A DNA stretch of 32,283 nt from JBCDIQ01 sp039024295 (GCA_039024295.1 JBCDIQ010000013.1:1-32283); one strand, 5' to 3'. Counted from the first letter of the stretch, positions 23,833 through 32,283 are shown. Program-made: numbers and translations. Notes: generated from the letters alone by a model not told the origin.

Positions 23833-25518
23833 ATGAGTATCTTTCACACCTCTACTCCTTCCGTTCTCAAAACCTGGTGGAAGGAAAGCGTTATTTACCA
23901 AATTTACCCCCGCAGCTTCAATGACAGCGACGGTGATGGTGTTGGTGACTTGCGCGGCATCATTCAGAAGTTGGATTACCTCAAAGATTTGGGGGTAGAC
24001 ATCGTTTGGTTAAGCCCCATTTATAAGTCGCCTAATGACGACAATGGCTATGACATCAGCGATTATTACGATATCATGCCAGAGTTTGGCACCATGGCCG
24101 ATTTTGATGAGTTACTGGAGGGGCTTCATTCCAGGGGCATGCGCCTGCTGATGGACTTGGTGGTAAACCATACCTCCGATGAGCACGAATGGTTTAAAGC
24201 CTCCAAAAGTGCTACAGATAATCCATATCGTGATTATTATGTCTGGAAAAAACCGGTAAATGGTGGACCTCCCAATAACTGGCGGTCATTTTTTAGTGGC
24301 AGTGCCTGGGAATTGGATGAGACAACCGGAGAATATTACCTTCACCTGTTTGCCAAAAAACAGCCTGACCTCAACTGGGAAAATCCCAAGGTACGGGAAG
24401 AAGTGTATAAACTGATGCGCTTTTGGCTGGATAAAGGGATTGACGGATTTAGAATGGATGTGATTCCATTTATTTCTAAAGACCTCACTTATCCTGATGC
24501 AGATTTTGAAAGGCATGGACATGGAGAAATTTATGCGAACGGCCCACGTGTTCATGAATTCCTTCGAGAGATGCACGAAGAAGTATTGCGCCACTATGAC
24601 ATCGTCACCGTAGGGGAGGGGGTAGGCATCAGTGCCGAGCAAGCGAATGATTACGTGGGAAGCGACCGCAAGGAACTCCACATGATTTTTCACTTTGATC
24701 ATATGGGCCTGGGATATGGACCCGGAGGAAGAATGGACCCGGCAGATTGGAGAATTGAGGATTTTACGACTGTATTTTCCAAATGGGACCGAGCCCTCGG
24801 CGACCGTGGCTGGAATAACCTGTATCTGGGCAATCACGATTTCCCCAGAATGGTGAGTCGTTTTGGGAATGATGAAAAATACTGGCAAGCATCTGCCAAG
24901 TTGCTGGCTACTCTTTTGCTTACCCAAAGAGGAACTCCCACCATTTATCAGGGAGATGAAATCGGAATGACCAATAGCCCTTTTAAGCAAATAGCAGATT
25001 TTCGGGACATAGAAACCCTGAATGCATACAAGGAAGTAATTGAAGCCGAAGGAGATGTGGCCCAATTCATTGAACGTGCAGCTGAGGCAGGACGTGACAA
25101 TGCCCGCACCCCAATTCAGTGGAATGCAGAACCGCATGGAGGCTTTACAGAAGGCACCCCATGGATTGATGTGACGCCTAACTTTGGGCAAATAAATGTT
25201 GCTAATCAGGAAAATGACCCCGATTCCATCCTGAATTTTTACCGAAAGGCCCTCAATTACCGAAAGGAACAGGAAACCTTGGTTTATGGAGACACCGAGT
25301 ACCTAAACCACAGCCAGCCGGAGCTATATGACTTCATACGTGTTGGGGGTACAGGAAAATTTCGTGTTATGTTAAACCTTTCTTCTTCAGAATTACAGAT
25401 GCCTGACATTGAAGAAGACTGGGAGTGGGTAGCTCCCTTGTCCAATTACGCTCAGGTACCCCTTCGTTCTCCGATGAGACCTTGGGAAGTGCGCGTACTT
25501 CGAAAAGCGATTCTCTGA
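23833..25518 (+). CDS. GH13 alpha-glucosidase (oligo-1,6-glucosidase-like)
   Basis: 561-residue glycoside hydrolase family 13 enzyme of the oligo-1,6-glucosidase / alpha-glucosidase group. N-terminal WWKESVIYQIYPRSFNDSDGDGVGDLRGI carries a calcium-loop signature. Region I DLVVNHTSDEH, nucleophile Asp209 in GFRMDVIPF, acid/base Glu262 in VTVGEGVG, stabiliser Asp336 in LGNHDFPRM, and QGDEIGMTN. The residue after the nucleophile is Val, which in this subfamily favours alpha-1,6 linkages over alpha-1,4 (Ala/Thr); the usual N of VIN is replaced by P. No signal peptide, so it acts in the cytoplasm on imported isomaltose-, maltose- or sucrose-type oligosaccharides. It sits between glpD and the DUF294 gene, 32 bases from the latter, pointing to one operon. 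Confidence 0.93.
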   Translation: MSIFHTSTPSVLKTWWKESVIYQIYPRSFNDSDGDGVGDLRGIIQKLDYLKDLGVDIVWLSPIYKSPNDDNGYDISDYYDIMPEFGTMADFDELLEGLHSRGMRLLMDLVVNHTSDEHEWFKASKSATDNPYRDYYVWKKPVNGGPPNNWRSFFSGSAWELDETTGEYYLHLFAKKQPDLNWENPKVREEVYKLMRFWLDKGIDGFRMDVIPFISKDLTYPDADFERHGHGEIYANGPRVHEFLREMHEEVLRHYDIVTVGEGVGISAEQANDYVGSDRKELHMIFHFDHMGLGYGPGGRMDPADWRIEDFTTVFSKWDRALGDRGWNNLYLGNHDFPRMVSRFGNDEKYWQASAKLLATLLLTQRGTPTIYQGDEIGMTNSPFKQIADFRDIETLNAYKEVIEAEGDVAQFIERAAEAGRDNARTPIQWNAEPHGGFTEGTPWIDVTPNFGQINVANQENDPDSILNFYRKALNYRKEQETLVYGDTEYLNHSQPELYDFIRVGGTGKFRVMLNLSSSELQMPDIEEDWEWVAPLSNYAQVPLRSPMRPWEVRVLRKAIL

Positions 25519-25550
25519 TTCTGAAGGCCAAAGGTTTTACCCTCAGTGTT

Positions 25551-27437
25551 ATGTTGTCCCACATCCATCCATTTAGCCAATTGCCGCCTGAAGAGGTGGC
25601 GAAGGCGAGTTCCTTATTAATTCCTCGGGTATTTGAACCAGGCGAATTAGCGTTTGAACAAGATGTGACGCCGCTTACCGGGCTATTCATCATTGAGTCC
25701 GGCAGGGTAGAAAAGTTCTTCCGGGAAGGTAATTCGGAAAACTACCGTGAGGTATTTGGAGCAGGAGAAACCTTTGGCGCAATGTCTCTATTGCTGAATA
25801 ACGCCACAAGCGTACGATCAGTACGTTCGCTTGAAGCAACCACCCTGAAAGAACTGCCTGCTGCGGTTTTTCGAGAGCTTTTTGATACCTATCCGGCTTT
25901 TTCGGATTATTATACCACCCGGTTTGGGCATCGAATGCTCAATTCTGGTTACGCCCAATGGTTGCTAAAGCCAGAAGGCCCCAGCCTACTTGAAAGCGGA
26001 GAGAAAGCTTACCGCAAACCCATACGAGAGGTATTTTCCCGTACCCTCAACGTGTGTACCCCGGAGACTACCTTGTATGACGCTGCCCGATCCATGACGC
26101 TTTCCCGGAAAGGGTACGTACTGGTAAAGCAGGAAGCGGAATTTGTAGGCGTCTTAACAGATGTAGACCTCCGCAATGGGGTGGTGATAAATGGCACTTC
26201 AACGGATAAGTCGGTGAGCACGTTGATGAAGCAGCCCGTCCTCACCATTCCCATCGAAGCTTTTTTATATGAAGCCATCCTCCAAATGTTTCGCCATAAA
26301 ATCCACCACTTATTCGTCAGAGAAAACGATGAAATTGTGGGAATGGTAACATTGGAAAAATTGCTGGCCACTCAGGCAAAATCTCCCTTCATCTTTGTCC
26401 AAAGTGTGGAAGAGGTTCAGTCACTGGAAGAGATGGTGATCAAATGGAAGCAAGTCCCCCATTTGGTGAATGATCTGCTGGCCCAGGGGGCACGACCAGA
26501 AACCGCCAACCATGTCATCTCAAATGTGGCAGACATCATCGCCAAGAAGATTGTTGCTTCAGCTGTGGAGTTTCTAGGTCCCCCTCCTGCGCGCTTTGTT
26601 TTTATGGCCCTGGGGTCTGAAGGGAGAAAAGAACAGACCCTGTTTACAGACCAGGACAATGCCTTGATTTATGAAGATGTAGAAGGGGAGGAAGCCCGAA
26701 AAAATGTTCGGGAGTATTTCCTGAAGCTGGGAAACCTGGTGAGTGATCGGCTGCATGAGGTTGGGTTCAACTATTGCGAAGGGGGCCTCATGGCCAAAAA
26801 TCCTAAATGGAACCATTCTCTTTCCCATTGGAAGGAGAGCTATAGGTTGTGGATAAAGGAGCCTTTTACGGATACGGTGCTGAAGTTTGTCACCTTCTTC
26901 GATTGCAGTGCCGTTTATGGGGATGGGGAGCTGCTGGATAACCTGAAAAACTATATTTTCGAGCAATTGAAACGACCTTCCCAGTTGTTTTTTTACCAGT
27001 TAACCCAGGCCAGCTTAATGATCAAACCTCCGTTGACCTTTTTCAATAACTTCGAACTTTTTACACAGAAAGAGTCAAAAGATAAAGTACTGGACATCAA
27101 AAAAGCCATGTTGCCGCTAGCTGACTTTGCCCGAATCAACGCACTAAAGCATGAAATTCGTGAAATAAATACAGCTGAAAGGCTTAAAAAGCTTTTGGAT
27201 GCCGGGCTGATCACACCGGCGGAGCATACAGAGTTGATGCAGGCCTATTATTTTATGATGCGCCTTCGGCTTCAACATCAGTCAGATCAGTTGATCAATA
27301 AAAAGGTAGATGCCAACAACTTGATTTCTCCTGGAGCCCTGTCAAAAATTGAAAGGGTTACCCTACGCGAAGTATTTAAGCTGGTCCAAAAGTACCAGAC
27401 GCGGATGAGTAACCTGTATGGAGTCCCAAAGAGGTAG
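25551..27437 (+). CDS. cNMP-binding / CBS / DUF294 nucleotidyltransferase-like protein
   Basis: 628-residue cytoplasmic signalling protein. Order: cyclic-nucleotide-binding fold about 10-130 (GELAFEQDV, GLFIIESGRVEKFF, GAGETFGAMSLL), CBS pair about 150-275 (VCTPETTLYDAARSM, GVLTDVDLRN, VLTIPIEAFLYEAIL, GMVTLEKLL), the GlnD-like DUF294 nucleotidyltransferase domain with G355-S356-x2-R359-x-E361-x5-D367-x-D369 (GSEGRKEQTLFTDQD), and a C-terminal DUF294-associated helical region. The catalytic acidic pair is intact. Start ATG 25551 was chosen because the open frame upstream (25425) overlaps the GH13 gene. Role unknown; such proteins are thought to sense adenine nucleotides through CBS and modify a partner. 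Cognate partner not visible here. Confidence 0.93.
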   Translation: MLSHIHPFSQLPPEEVAKASSLLIPRVFEPGELAFEQDVTPLTGLFIIESGRVEKFFREGNSENYREVFGAGETFGAMSLLLNNATSVRSVRSLEATTLKELPAAVFRELFDTYPAFSDYYTTRFGHRMLNSGYAQWLLKPEGPSLLESGEKAYRKPIREVFSRTLNVCTPETTLYDAARSMTLSRKGYVLVKQEAEFVGVLTDVDLRNGVVINGTSTDKSVSTLMKQPVLTIPIEAFLYEAILQMFRHKIHHLFVRENDEIVGMVTLEKLLATQAKSPFIFVQSVEEVQSLEEMVIKWKQVPHLVNDLLAQGARPETANHVISNVADIIAKKIVASAVEFLGPPPARFVFMALGSEGRKEQTLFTDQDNALIYEDVEGEEARKNVREYFLKLGNLVSDRLHEVGFNYCEGGLMAKNPKWNHSLSHWKESYRLWIKEPFTDTVLKFVTFFDCSAVYGDGELLDNLKNYIFEQLKRPSQLFFYQLTQASLMIKPPLTFFNNFELFTQKESKDKVLDIKKAMLPLADFARINALKHEIREINTAERLKKLLDAGLITPAEHTELMQAYYFMMRLRLQHQSDQLINKKVDANNLISPGALSKIERVTLREVFKLVQKYQTRMSNLYGVPKR

Positions 27438-27469
27438 CAAGAATAATCAGGAGGATAAACAGGAAAAAT

Positions 27470-27506
27470 CAAGGCTAATGAAATTATAGGAATACAATTA
27501 GCCTTG
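27470..27506. repeat. 10-bp perfect inverted repeat
   Basis: CAAGGCTAAT (27470-27479) and ATTAGCCTTG (27497-27506) separated by 17 bases, about 32 bases after the DUF294 gene. On the minus strand the stem is followed by a T5 run (complement of AAAAA at 27464-27468), so it would terminate antisense transcription better than sense. Confidence 0.6.
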
Positions 27507-27567
27507 GAAGTAGGGAATACGCTCATAATTCTGCCACTTGACCAGAATGTAATCCAAAAGATTTTTC

Positions 27568-27575
27568 TAACTTTG
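27568..27575 (+). promoter_or_regulatory. Candidate -7 box upstream of the M42 peptidase gene
   Basis: TAACTTTG followed by TCGCC matches the Bacteroidota -7 consensus; a TTG 27 bases upstream is spaced too far to be a confident -33 element. It would give a leader of about 50 bases. Confidence 0.35.
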
Positions 27576-27634
27576 TCGCCTGTTTATTATGCCCATAATG
27601 GCTTTGTCAACAGTCACACATTTTCTTTCGTTTT

Positions 27635-28726
27635 ATGGCCAATCTCGATATCCTCAACCAGGCTTCCCTTGATTTTCTTGAAAAATACCTCAACAACCCG
27701 TCACCTACCGGGTTCGAATCCAGTGGGCAACAAATGTGGCTGGATTACCTAAAGCCTTACATTGATACCTATGAGATTGATGCGTACGGTTCTGCTGTTG
27801 GGGTAATAAACCCTGAAGCAGATTACAAGGTAGTCATCGAGGCGCATGCGGACGAGATTTCCTGGTTTATACACTATATCACCGAAGACGGGCTATTGTA
27901 TCTGGTGAGAAACGGAGGTTCCGACCACATGATTGCTCCTTCCAAGCGTGTGAACATTCACACTGATAAAGGAATCCGGAAAGCGGTTTTTGGTTGGCCT
28001 GCAATCCATACCCGTCGTGGTGGAGCAAAAGAACAGGCTCCTACCCTAAAAAATATCTTCCTGGATTGTGGATGTACCAGCAAGGCTGAAGTAGAAGAAC
28101 TTGGGATACATGTTGGATGTGTGGTGACGTACGAGGACGAGTTCATGATCCTGAATGATCGCTATTTTGTGGGGCGAGCACTCGATAATAGGGTAGGGGG
28201 GTTCATGATTGCTCAAGTTGCCCGCCTCTTAAAAGAGAATAACGTAAGCCTGCCCTTTGGACTTTATGTCATCAATTCTGTCCAGGAAGAAGTGGGGCTG
28301 AGGGGTGCTCAGATGGTTGCACATCGGGTCAAACCAGATGTCGCCATTGTTACAGATGTAACCCACGATACCTCTACGCCGATGATTGACAAATTTCAGC
28401 ACGGAGATGTCATGGCTGGAAAGGGGCCTTCATTGACCTATGCCCCGGCAGTTCACAACAATTTGCTGAACCTGATCATTGACATTGCCAAAGAAAACGA
28501 GATCCCCTTTCAGCGTGAAGCCTCCTCGCGGGCAACCGGTACAGATACCGACGCATTTGCTTATTCAAACCAGGGCGTTCCTTCCGCATTGATTTCTTTG
28601 CCTCTAAGGTACATGCATACCACGGTCGAAATGACCCACAAATCTGATGTAACCCGTGTGGTGGAGCTGATTTACCATACTTTACAGAAAATCTCCTCTG
28701 GACAAGACTTCCGCTACCTTACATAG
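27635..28726 (+). CDS. M42 family metallopeptidase (glutamyl/deblocking aminopeptidase type)
   Basis: 363-residue cytosolic dinuclear-zinc aminopeptidase of the M42 (FrvX/TET) family, which forms dodecameric TET particles. Family residues: H in VVIEAHADEISW, D in GRALDNRVGG, the catalytic EE in VQEEVGLRGAQM, D in IVTDVTHDTSTP, and the C-terminal His in LRYMHTTVEM. N-terminal landmark NPSPTGFESSGQQMW. The insertion of the PDZ-like subdomain about 70-170 is present. Start ATG is followed by ANLDILNQASLDFL, normal for the family. The next gene begins six bases after the stop, so these are translationally linked. Confidence 0.95.
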   Translation: MANLDILNQASLDFLEKYLNNPSPTGFESSGQQMWLDYLKPYIDTYEIDAYGSAVGVINPEADYKVVIEAHADEISWFIHYITEDGLLYLVRNGGSDHMIAPSKRVNIHTDKGIRKAVFGWPAIHTRRGGAKEQAPTLKNIFLDCGCTSKAEVEELGIHVGCVVTYEDEFMILNDRYFVGRALDNRVGGFMIAQVARLLKENNVSLPFGLYVINSVQEEVGLRGAQMVAHRVKPDVAIVTDVTHDTSTPMIDKFQHGDVMAGKGPSLTYAPAVHNNLLNLIIDIAKENEIPFQREASSRATGTDTDAFAYSNQGVPSALISLPLRYMHTTVEMTHKSDVTRVVELIYHTLQKISSGQDFRYLT

Positions 28727-28732
28727 GGAAAA

Positions 28733-29947
28733 GTGGAAATTTGTAAGTATCCCTGTAAGCGCAAGGCCCTTCATTCCGTATGGGTGATGTTTTGGTTGAT
28801 GATTTCAGGGGCTCAATCGCAGGCACAAACTTCTCCAATTTCCCTGTTCCAGGATTCCAGCTTCTACAACCGTATGCAGGAATCCGGTGCTCTAGCAGCG
28901 CACTGGCTATCAGATAAGTTCCAGGAAGATGGCCTGTTTGCCTATGAATACTTCCCATGGACAAATGTGTTCTCTCCCCACCAAAATGACATCCGCCAGC
29001 TTATGTCTGCCCGCACCTTGGCCGTAATAGCCTGCAATGATTCCACTCTTGAGGAAATCCATCAAAAGAATATTGATGCTGTTTTGACGAAATGGTACAG
29101 GAAAGAAGGAAAAGTTGGGGCAATTGTTTGGGAAGGAGCTTCCAAACTGGGAGCCAATGCGATGGCCATGCGTGCCTTGATTGCCAGTCCGTTCCGCCTG
29201 AACTACCTCAAGGAATTAGCAGCACTCCATGCAGCGATTATCTCAGTTCAGCAGGAAAACGGTCAACTGCAACCGTGGATTTACAAACCTGACTTCAGGT
29301 ATAGCGAGGAGCTGCTCATGAGCTTTTATGCTGGAGAAGCAATCCTTGCATTGACCGAGTATGCCTTGTTTGCTGGAGATGAAGCTATTTGGCGACAGGC
29401 AGAGCTATCCGCCACCTTTTACCGGGAGTATTACCTGAATCGACTGGGTACAGAGTTTATGCCTCCTTGTGTCCCATGGTTTAGCATGGCCTTCAAAAAT
29501 ATGTACGCCTACACCCAGGATTCCTTATATGCAAAGGCTATATTCCAGTTGACAGATCAACTGTTAATCCTCCAGGAAAAGGACAGCACTTCTGGAGAAT
29601 TAAAGGGAAGCTTTCGTCATCCTGATTCTCATTCAGCATCTGATGCGGTTTACGCCGAGGGGTTGGTGGCTGCTGCAGGGCTTGCATTGGAACAACAAGA
29701 ATTGGAAAGAGCTGACTATTACCTAAATTCTTTAAAGCAGGTGAGTACCTATTTATTGTCCTTGCAAATAACCTCACAAACGGCAGAATCTTACCCTGAT
29801 CCAAGACGAAGTTTAGGAGGAATTGCTGTTTCCCCCCGAGATTCCCGCCAGCGGATTGATCAGGTACAGCACTGGTTGGATGCCATTTATGCCTTGATGA
29901 TGATGAAGGGAGTTGGGGGCGAATCCGCAAATAAATTTCAGAATTAG
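28733..29947 (+). CDS. Secreted (alpha/alpha)-barrel-like protein of unknown function
   Basis: 404 residues. GTG start gives MEICKYPCKRKALHSVWVMFWLMISGAQSQAQTS, a signal peptide with cleavage after SQA. The mature part is largely helical, with repeated Trp/Tyr/Leu-rich segments (RQLMSARTLAVIACND, MSFYAGEAILALTEYALF, AIWRQAELSATFYREYY) and a terminal SLGGIAVSPRDSRQRIDQVQHWLDAIYALM, resembling (alpha/alpha)6-toroid glycoside hydrolases or C5-epimerase-like proteins. I cannot place it in a defined family, and no catalytic residues can be assigned. Its start lies six bases from the stop of the M42 peptidase gene and a stem-loop follows it. Confidence 0.75.
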   Translation: MEICKYPCKRKALHSVWVMFWLMISGAQSQAQTSPISLFQDSSFYNRMQESGALAAHWLSDKFQEDGLFAYEYFPWTNVFSPHQNDIRQLMSARTLAVIACNDSTLEEIHQKNIDAVLTKWYRKEGKVGAIVWEGASKLGANAMAMRALIASPFRLNYLKELAALHAAIISVQQENGQLQPWIYKPDFRYSEELLMSFYAGEAILALTEYALFAGDEAIWRQAELSATFYREYYLNRLGTEFMPPCVPWFSMAFKNMYAYTQDSLYAKAIFQLTDQLLILQEKDSTSGELKGSFRHPDSHSASDAVYAEGLVAAAGLALEQQELERADYYLNSLKQVSTYLLSLQITSQTAESYPDPRRSLGGIAVSPRDSRQRIDQVQHWLDAIYALMMMKGVGGESANKFQN

Positions 29948-29966
29948 CGGATTTGGGCTAAATTTG
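29936..29966 (+). promoter_or_regulatory. Candidate promoter for the M1 aminopeptidase gene
   Basis: TTTC (29936-29939, 3 of 4 to TTTG), 19-base gap, then TAAATTTG (29959-29966), a full match to the -7 box. The gene starts 41 bases further. The -33 element falls in the last codons of the preceding gene. Confidence 0.4.
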
Positions 29967-29997
29967 TTGCTAGGGTTAACAGCCCAAACTGTTTTTA
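29952..29997 (+). terminator. Possible terminator overlapping a promoter
   Basis: TTTGGGCT (29952-29959) and AGCCCAAA (29981-29988) form a perfect 8-bp stem with a 21-base loop, followed by CTGTTTTTATA. The loop contains the -7 box TAAATTTG of the next gene, so ending of the upstream transcript and starting of the downstream one are packed together. Confidence 0.5.
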
Positions 29998-30007
29998 TAC
30001 AACATTC

Positions 30008-31918
30008 ATGAAGCTGCAAAATTCCTGGTGGTTCTTTTTTTGTGGATTGTGGAGTTTGCTTGCACTGACTTCTTGCAAGAACCGGAATACTCAGGATCTT
30101 TCATTACGGCAAAAATCAGATCCCCACTCTTTTGCTCTCGTTGATGAGAGCAAGGTCAATCATCTGGACCTTGACTTAGAGGTGGATTTTGAGCATAAAA
30201 CAATTGGCGGTACGGCGACCTTATCCCTTGAGAATACCCCACGTGCCAAAAATCTTGTTCTTGACACAAAGCAATTGATGATTGAAGAGGTTACCCGGCT
30301 TGATAGTTCAGGAAAATCTGAGACTGTCAAATTCGAGCTTGGAAATACCGATCCGATTCTAGGGCAACCCCTTACCATCCCCATCAAACCCAGTACCCAG
30401 CAAGTATCAGTAACCTATCAGACTTCCCCACATGCTGAAGCCCTACAGTGGTTGGAGCCCAACCTTACCGCTGGAAAAAGACACCCCTTTTTGCTGACCC
30501 AGTCTCAGGCCATCAACGCTCGTACTTGGGTGCCGATACAAGATGGACCAGGTTACAGATTTACATATTCTGCAAAAGTAACCGTTCCTGAGGCACTTAT
30601 GGCGGTAATGAGTGCCAGTAATCCACAAGAGAAAAGTGAGACAGGAGAATACCGGTTTCAAATGGACCAGCCTATTCCTGCTTATCTGCTTGCACTGGCA
30701 GTTGGGGATATACAGTTTAAAGCCTTAGGCCCACGAACTGGTGTCTATGCAGAACCTGGCATGCTTGACAAGGCAGCTTATGAGTTGGAGGAGATGGAAA
30801 AAATGATGGACATCGCCGAAAATATGTATGGTCCTTACCGGTGGGATCGGTACGATGTAATCATCCTACCTCCCAGTTTTCCTTTTGGAGGAATGGAGAA
30901 TCCAAGGCTTACATTTGCCACTCCCACCATTTTAGCGGGTGATCGGTCTTTGACCTCTCTCATCGCGCATGAACTTGCCCATTCCTGGTCTGGAAACCTC
31001 GTGACAAATGCTACTTGGAATGATTTCTGGATAAATGAAGGCTTCACCGTGTACTTTGAGTACCGGATCATGGAAGAGCTTAAGGGCAGGGCTTATTCTG
31101 AGATGCTGGCCAGCCTAAGTTATCAAGACTTGGTGGAAGAAGTAAGGTCAATGGGACCCAACTCGCCTGAAACCCACCTAAAATTAGACCTTGAGGGGCA
31201 AAATCCTGACGATGGCGTTACTTCCATCGCATATGATAAAGGCTACTATTTTCTTCGTTTGGTGGAAGAAGCTGTTGGTAGGGAACGGTTTGACGCGTTT
31301 TTGAGGTCATATTTCAGTGAAAATGCTTTTAAGACCATGACTACCGAGGTATTTCTTGCCCGGATGCACGAGGAACTTTTTGCAAATGACGAAGAAAAAT
31401 GGTCTGAAGTTAGGGTCGAACAGTGGGTCTATGGACCAGGAGTCCCGAAAAATTGTCCTGAAGCTGATCCTGAGCGCTTCCAACGGGTACATGATGCCAT
31501 GACCTCCTGGGGAGCAGGGCAGGTACCCAGTGAAATCAAAACGGATGATTGGAGCACGCACGAGTGGGTCCACTTTATTCGAAGTTTGCCCGATTCCTTG
31601 ACCCAGGCAGAAATGAGTTCCTTAGATGGTGCCTTTAAATTCACCCAGCGGACAAATGCAGAGGTGCAGTGTGTATGGTACGCAAAAGCCATCTCCAGTA
31701 GATATGAACCCGCTTATCCCTACATCGAGAAGTTCCTGGTAGATGTGGGAAGAAGGAAATTCTTGACACCGCTCTACAAAGCGATGAGCCAATCTGAGGA
31801 GGGAAGGAAAATGGCGCTACAGATTTATGAAAAAGCGCGTCCTGGCTATCACCCGATATCCTACAAGACTATAGATAATATTCTTGAGTGGCCTCCCGCC
31901 CCTGGTAGCGGCAAATAA
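30008..31918 (+). CDS. M1 family aminopeptidase, lipoprotein
   Basis: 636-residue zinc aminopeptidase of the M1 / leukotriene-A4-hydrolase-like type. The N-terminus MKLQNSWWFFFCGLWSLLALTSC is a lipoprotein signal (LTSC, lipidated Cys at 23), so it is anchored in the envelope. Substrate-binding GGMEN at 294-298; zinc site HELAH at 321-325 with third ligand Glu344 in WINEGFTVYFEY at the expected spacing (H-E-x2-H-x18-E). IAYDKGYYFLRLVE contains the catalytic-Tyr region. The C-terminal half has the helical domain ending MALQIYEKARPGYHPISYKTIDNIL, as in LTA4H-like enzymes. Likely trims N-terminal residues from peptides generated in the periplasm. It lies downstream of the secreted barrel-like gene but has its own promoter candidate. 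Confidence 0.95.
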   Translation: MKLQNSWWFFFCGLWSLLALTSCKNRNTQDLSLRQKSDPHSFALVDESKVNHLDLDLEVDFEHKTIGGTATLSLENTPRAKNLVLDTKQLMIEEVTRLDSSGKSETVKFELGNTDPILGQPLTIPIKPSTQQVSVTYQTSPHAEALQWLEPNLTAGKRHPFLLTQSQAINARTWVPIQDGPGYRFTYSAKVTVPEALMAVMSASNPQEKSETGEYRFQMDQPIPAYLLALAVGDIQFKALGPRTGVYAEPGMLDKAAYELEEMEKMMDIAENMYGPYRWDRYDVIILPPSFPFGGMENPRLTFATPTILAGDRSLTSLIAHELAHSWSGNLVTNATWNDFWINEGFTVYFEYRIMEELKGRAYSEMLASLSYQDLVEEVRSMGPNSPETHLKLDLEGQNPDDGVTSIAYDKGYYFLRLVEEAVGRERFDAFLRSYFSENAFKTMTTEVFLARMHEELFANDEEKWSEVRVEQWVYGPGVPKNCPEADPERFQRVHDAMTSWGAGQVPSEIKTDDWSTHEWVHFIRSLPDSLTQAEMSSLDGAFKFTQRTNAEVQCVWYAKAISSRYEPAYPYIEKFLVDVGRRKFLTPLYKAMSQSEEGRKMALQIYEKARPGYHPISYKTIDNILEWPPAPGSGK

Positions 31919-32283
31919 AAATTAGATTTTTTTTTTAGCGGCTTTATCATTGTTAAAGAACCTTGTAATGATGAGGAGCTATGTTTGCCCTTATTCCTGA
32001 TCTGAGATATTTTTATTTGTCAACTTTTGATTTTTCTTACACGAGCAAAATCGAAATATTCTCCTGAATTTCGATCAAGATATTATGTATTACATGTCGC
32101 GGATAGGATGCTGCTCATAAGAAAGACGGAGGAAGGCATTTCCTTACTTTCATTTGGGGTTGTTAAGGTTGTCTTAAAATCCGGGTTTGTATTCACCTGC
32201 GATGGATACATATTTGTACCATAACAAAAAGATAATAGGTTTTTTCATGGGTGTTAATGGGAGCGCAAGTAGGTGAACTTGCG
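31919..32283. other. Non-coding end of the window
   Basis: 365 bases after the M1 gene. A T run at 31927-31935 may belong to a weak terminator; no strong stem precedes it. A 65-codon open frame at 32027-32224 starts with TTG and has no recognisable features; I do not call it. The last 20 bases form an inverted repeat (CGCAAGT / ACTTGCG) cut by the window edge. Confidence 0.6.
32264..32283. repeat. Perfect 7-bp inverted repeat at the window edge
   Basis: CGCAAGT (32264-32270), loop AGGTGA, ACTTGCG (32277-32283). It may extend beyond the window; terminator stem, RNA start or repeat end cannot be told apart here. Confidence 0.5.

Noticed and set aside
24286..25191. 301-codon minus-strand open frame inside the GH13 gene
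   Set aside because: Antisense shadow of a clearly conserved glycoside hydrolase; its translation has no domain features.
32027..32224. 65-codon plus-strand open frame near the window end
   Set aside because: TTG start, no signal, domain or composition feature, AT-rich context; likely chance.

Overview
The window looks like a chromosomal segment from a Bacteroidota bacterium. The evidence is secreted proteins with type IX secretion system (T9SS) C-terminal sorting domains, -7 boxes of the Bacteroidota form TAnnTTTG, several lipoproteins, and two gene neighbourhoods I know from this phylum: glmS / DUF4270 / short glycogen-synthase-like / panC / panD / UPF0104, and porG-like (DUF6089) / uppS / bamA. 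A cytophagal or saprospiral lineage is my guess; no rRNA, tRNA or other lineage marker is present. Coding density is high. No insertion sequence, prophage, integrase or CRISPR array was seen.

Layout. (1) 1-4752: two tandem paralogous T9SS cargo proteins built from alternating A/B repeats of about 210-235 residues. The first is A-B and its signal peptide is broken by an in-frame TAG; the second is A-B-A-B. (2) 4858-6942: a 694-residue protein collinear with the middle of Eco57I-like restriction-methyltransferase enzymes, with the SAM-binding and NPPY catalytic motifs both destroyed and the nuclease and target-recognition regions absent. This is the most unusual gene here. (3) 6872-11629, minus strand: a small lipoprotein, glmS, a DUF4270 lipoprotein and a stand-alone glycogen-synthase N-domain lacking its catalytic half. 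(4) 11734-14173, plus strand, divergent from region 3: panC, panD and a UPF0104 membrane protein. (5) 14430-18694: porG-like, uppS, bamA, i.e. envelope assembly. (6) 19010-21543: a small T9SS protein, then two minus-strand genes (a secreted unknown and an esterase-fold hydrolase with an EF-hand-like loop). (7) 21544-22096: a non-coding stretch with two hairpins, one of them a strong terminator that no annotated gene explains. (8) 22097-27437: glpD, a GH13 alpha-glucosidase and a cNMP/CBS/DUF294 signalling protein, probably co-transcribed. (9) 27635-31918: M42 aminopeptidase, a secreted (alpha/alpha)-barrel-like protein and a lipoprotein M1 aminopeptidase.

Functional themes are cell-envelope precursor supply (GlmS, UppS), outer-membrane assembly and T9SS export (BamA, PorG-like, three T9SS cargos), pantothenate/CoA synthesis (PanC, PanD), glycerol and alpha-glucoside use (GlpD, GH13), and peptide turnover (M42, M1). 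Functional calls rest on motif recognition by eye and remembered family consensus; no alignment or database search was run.
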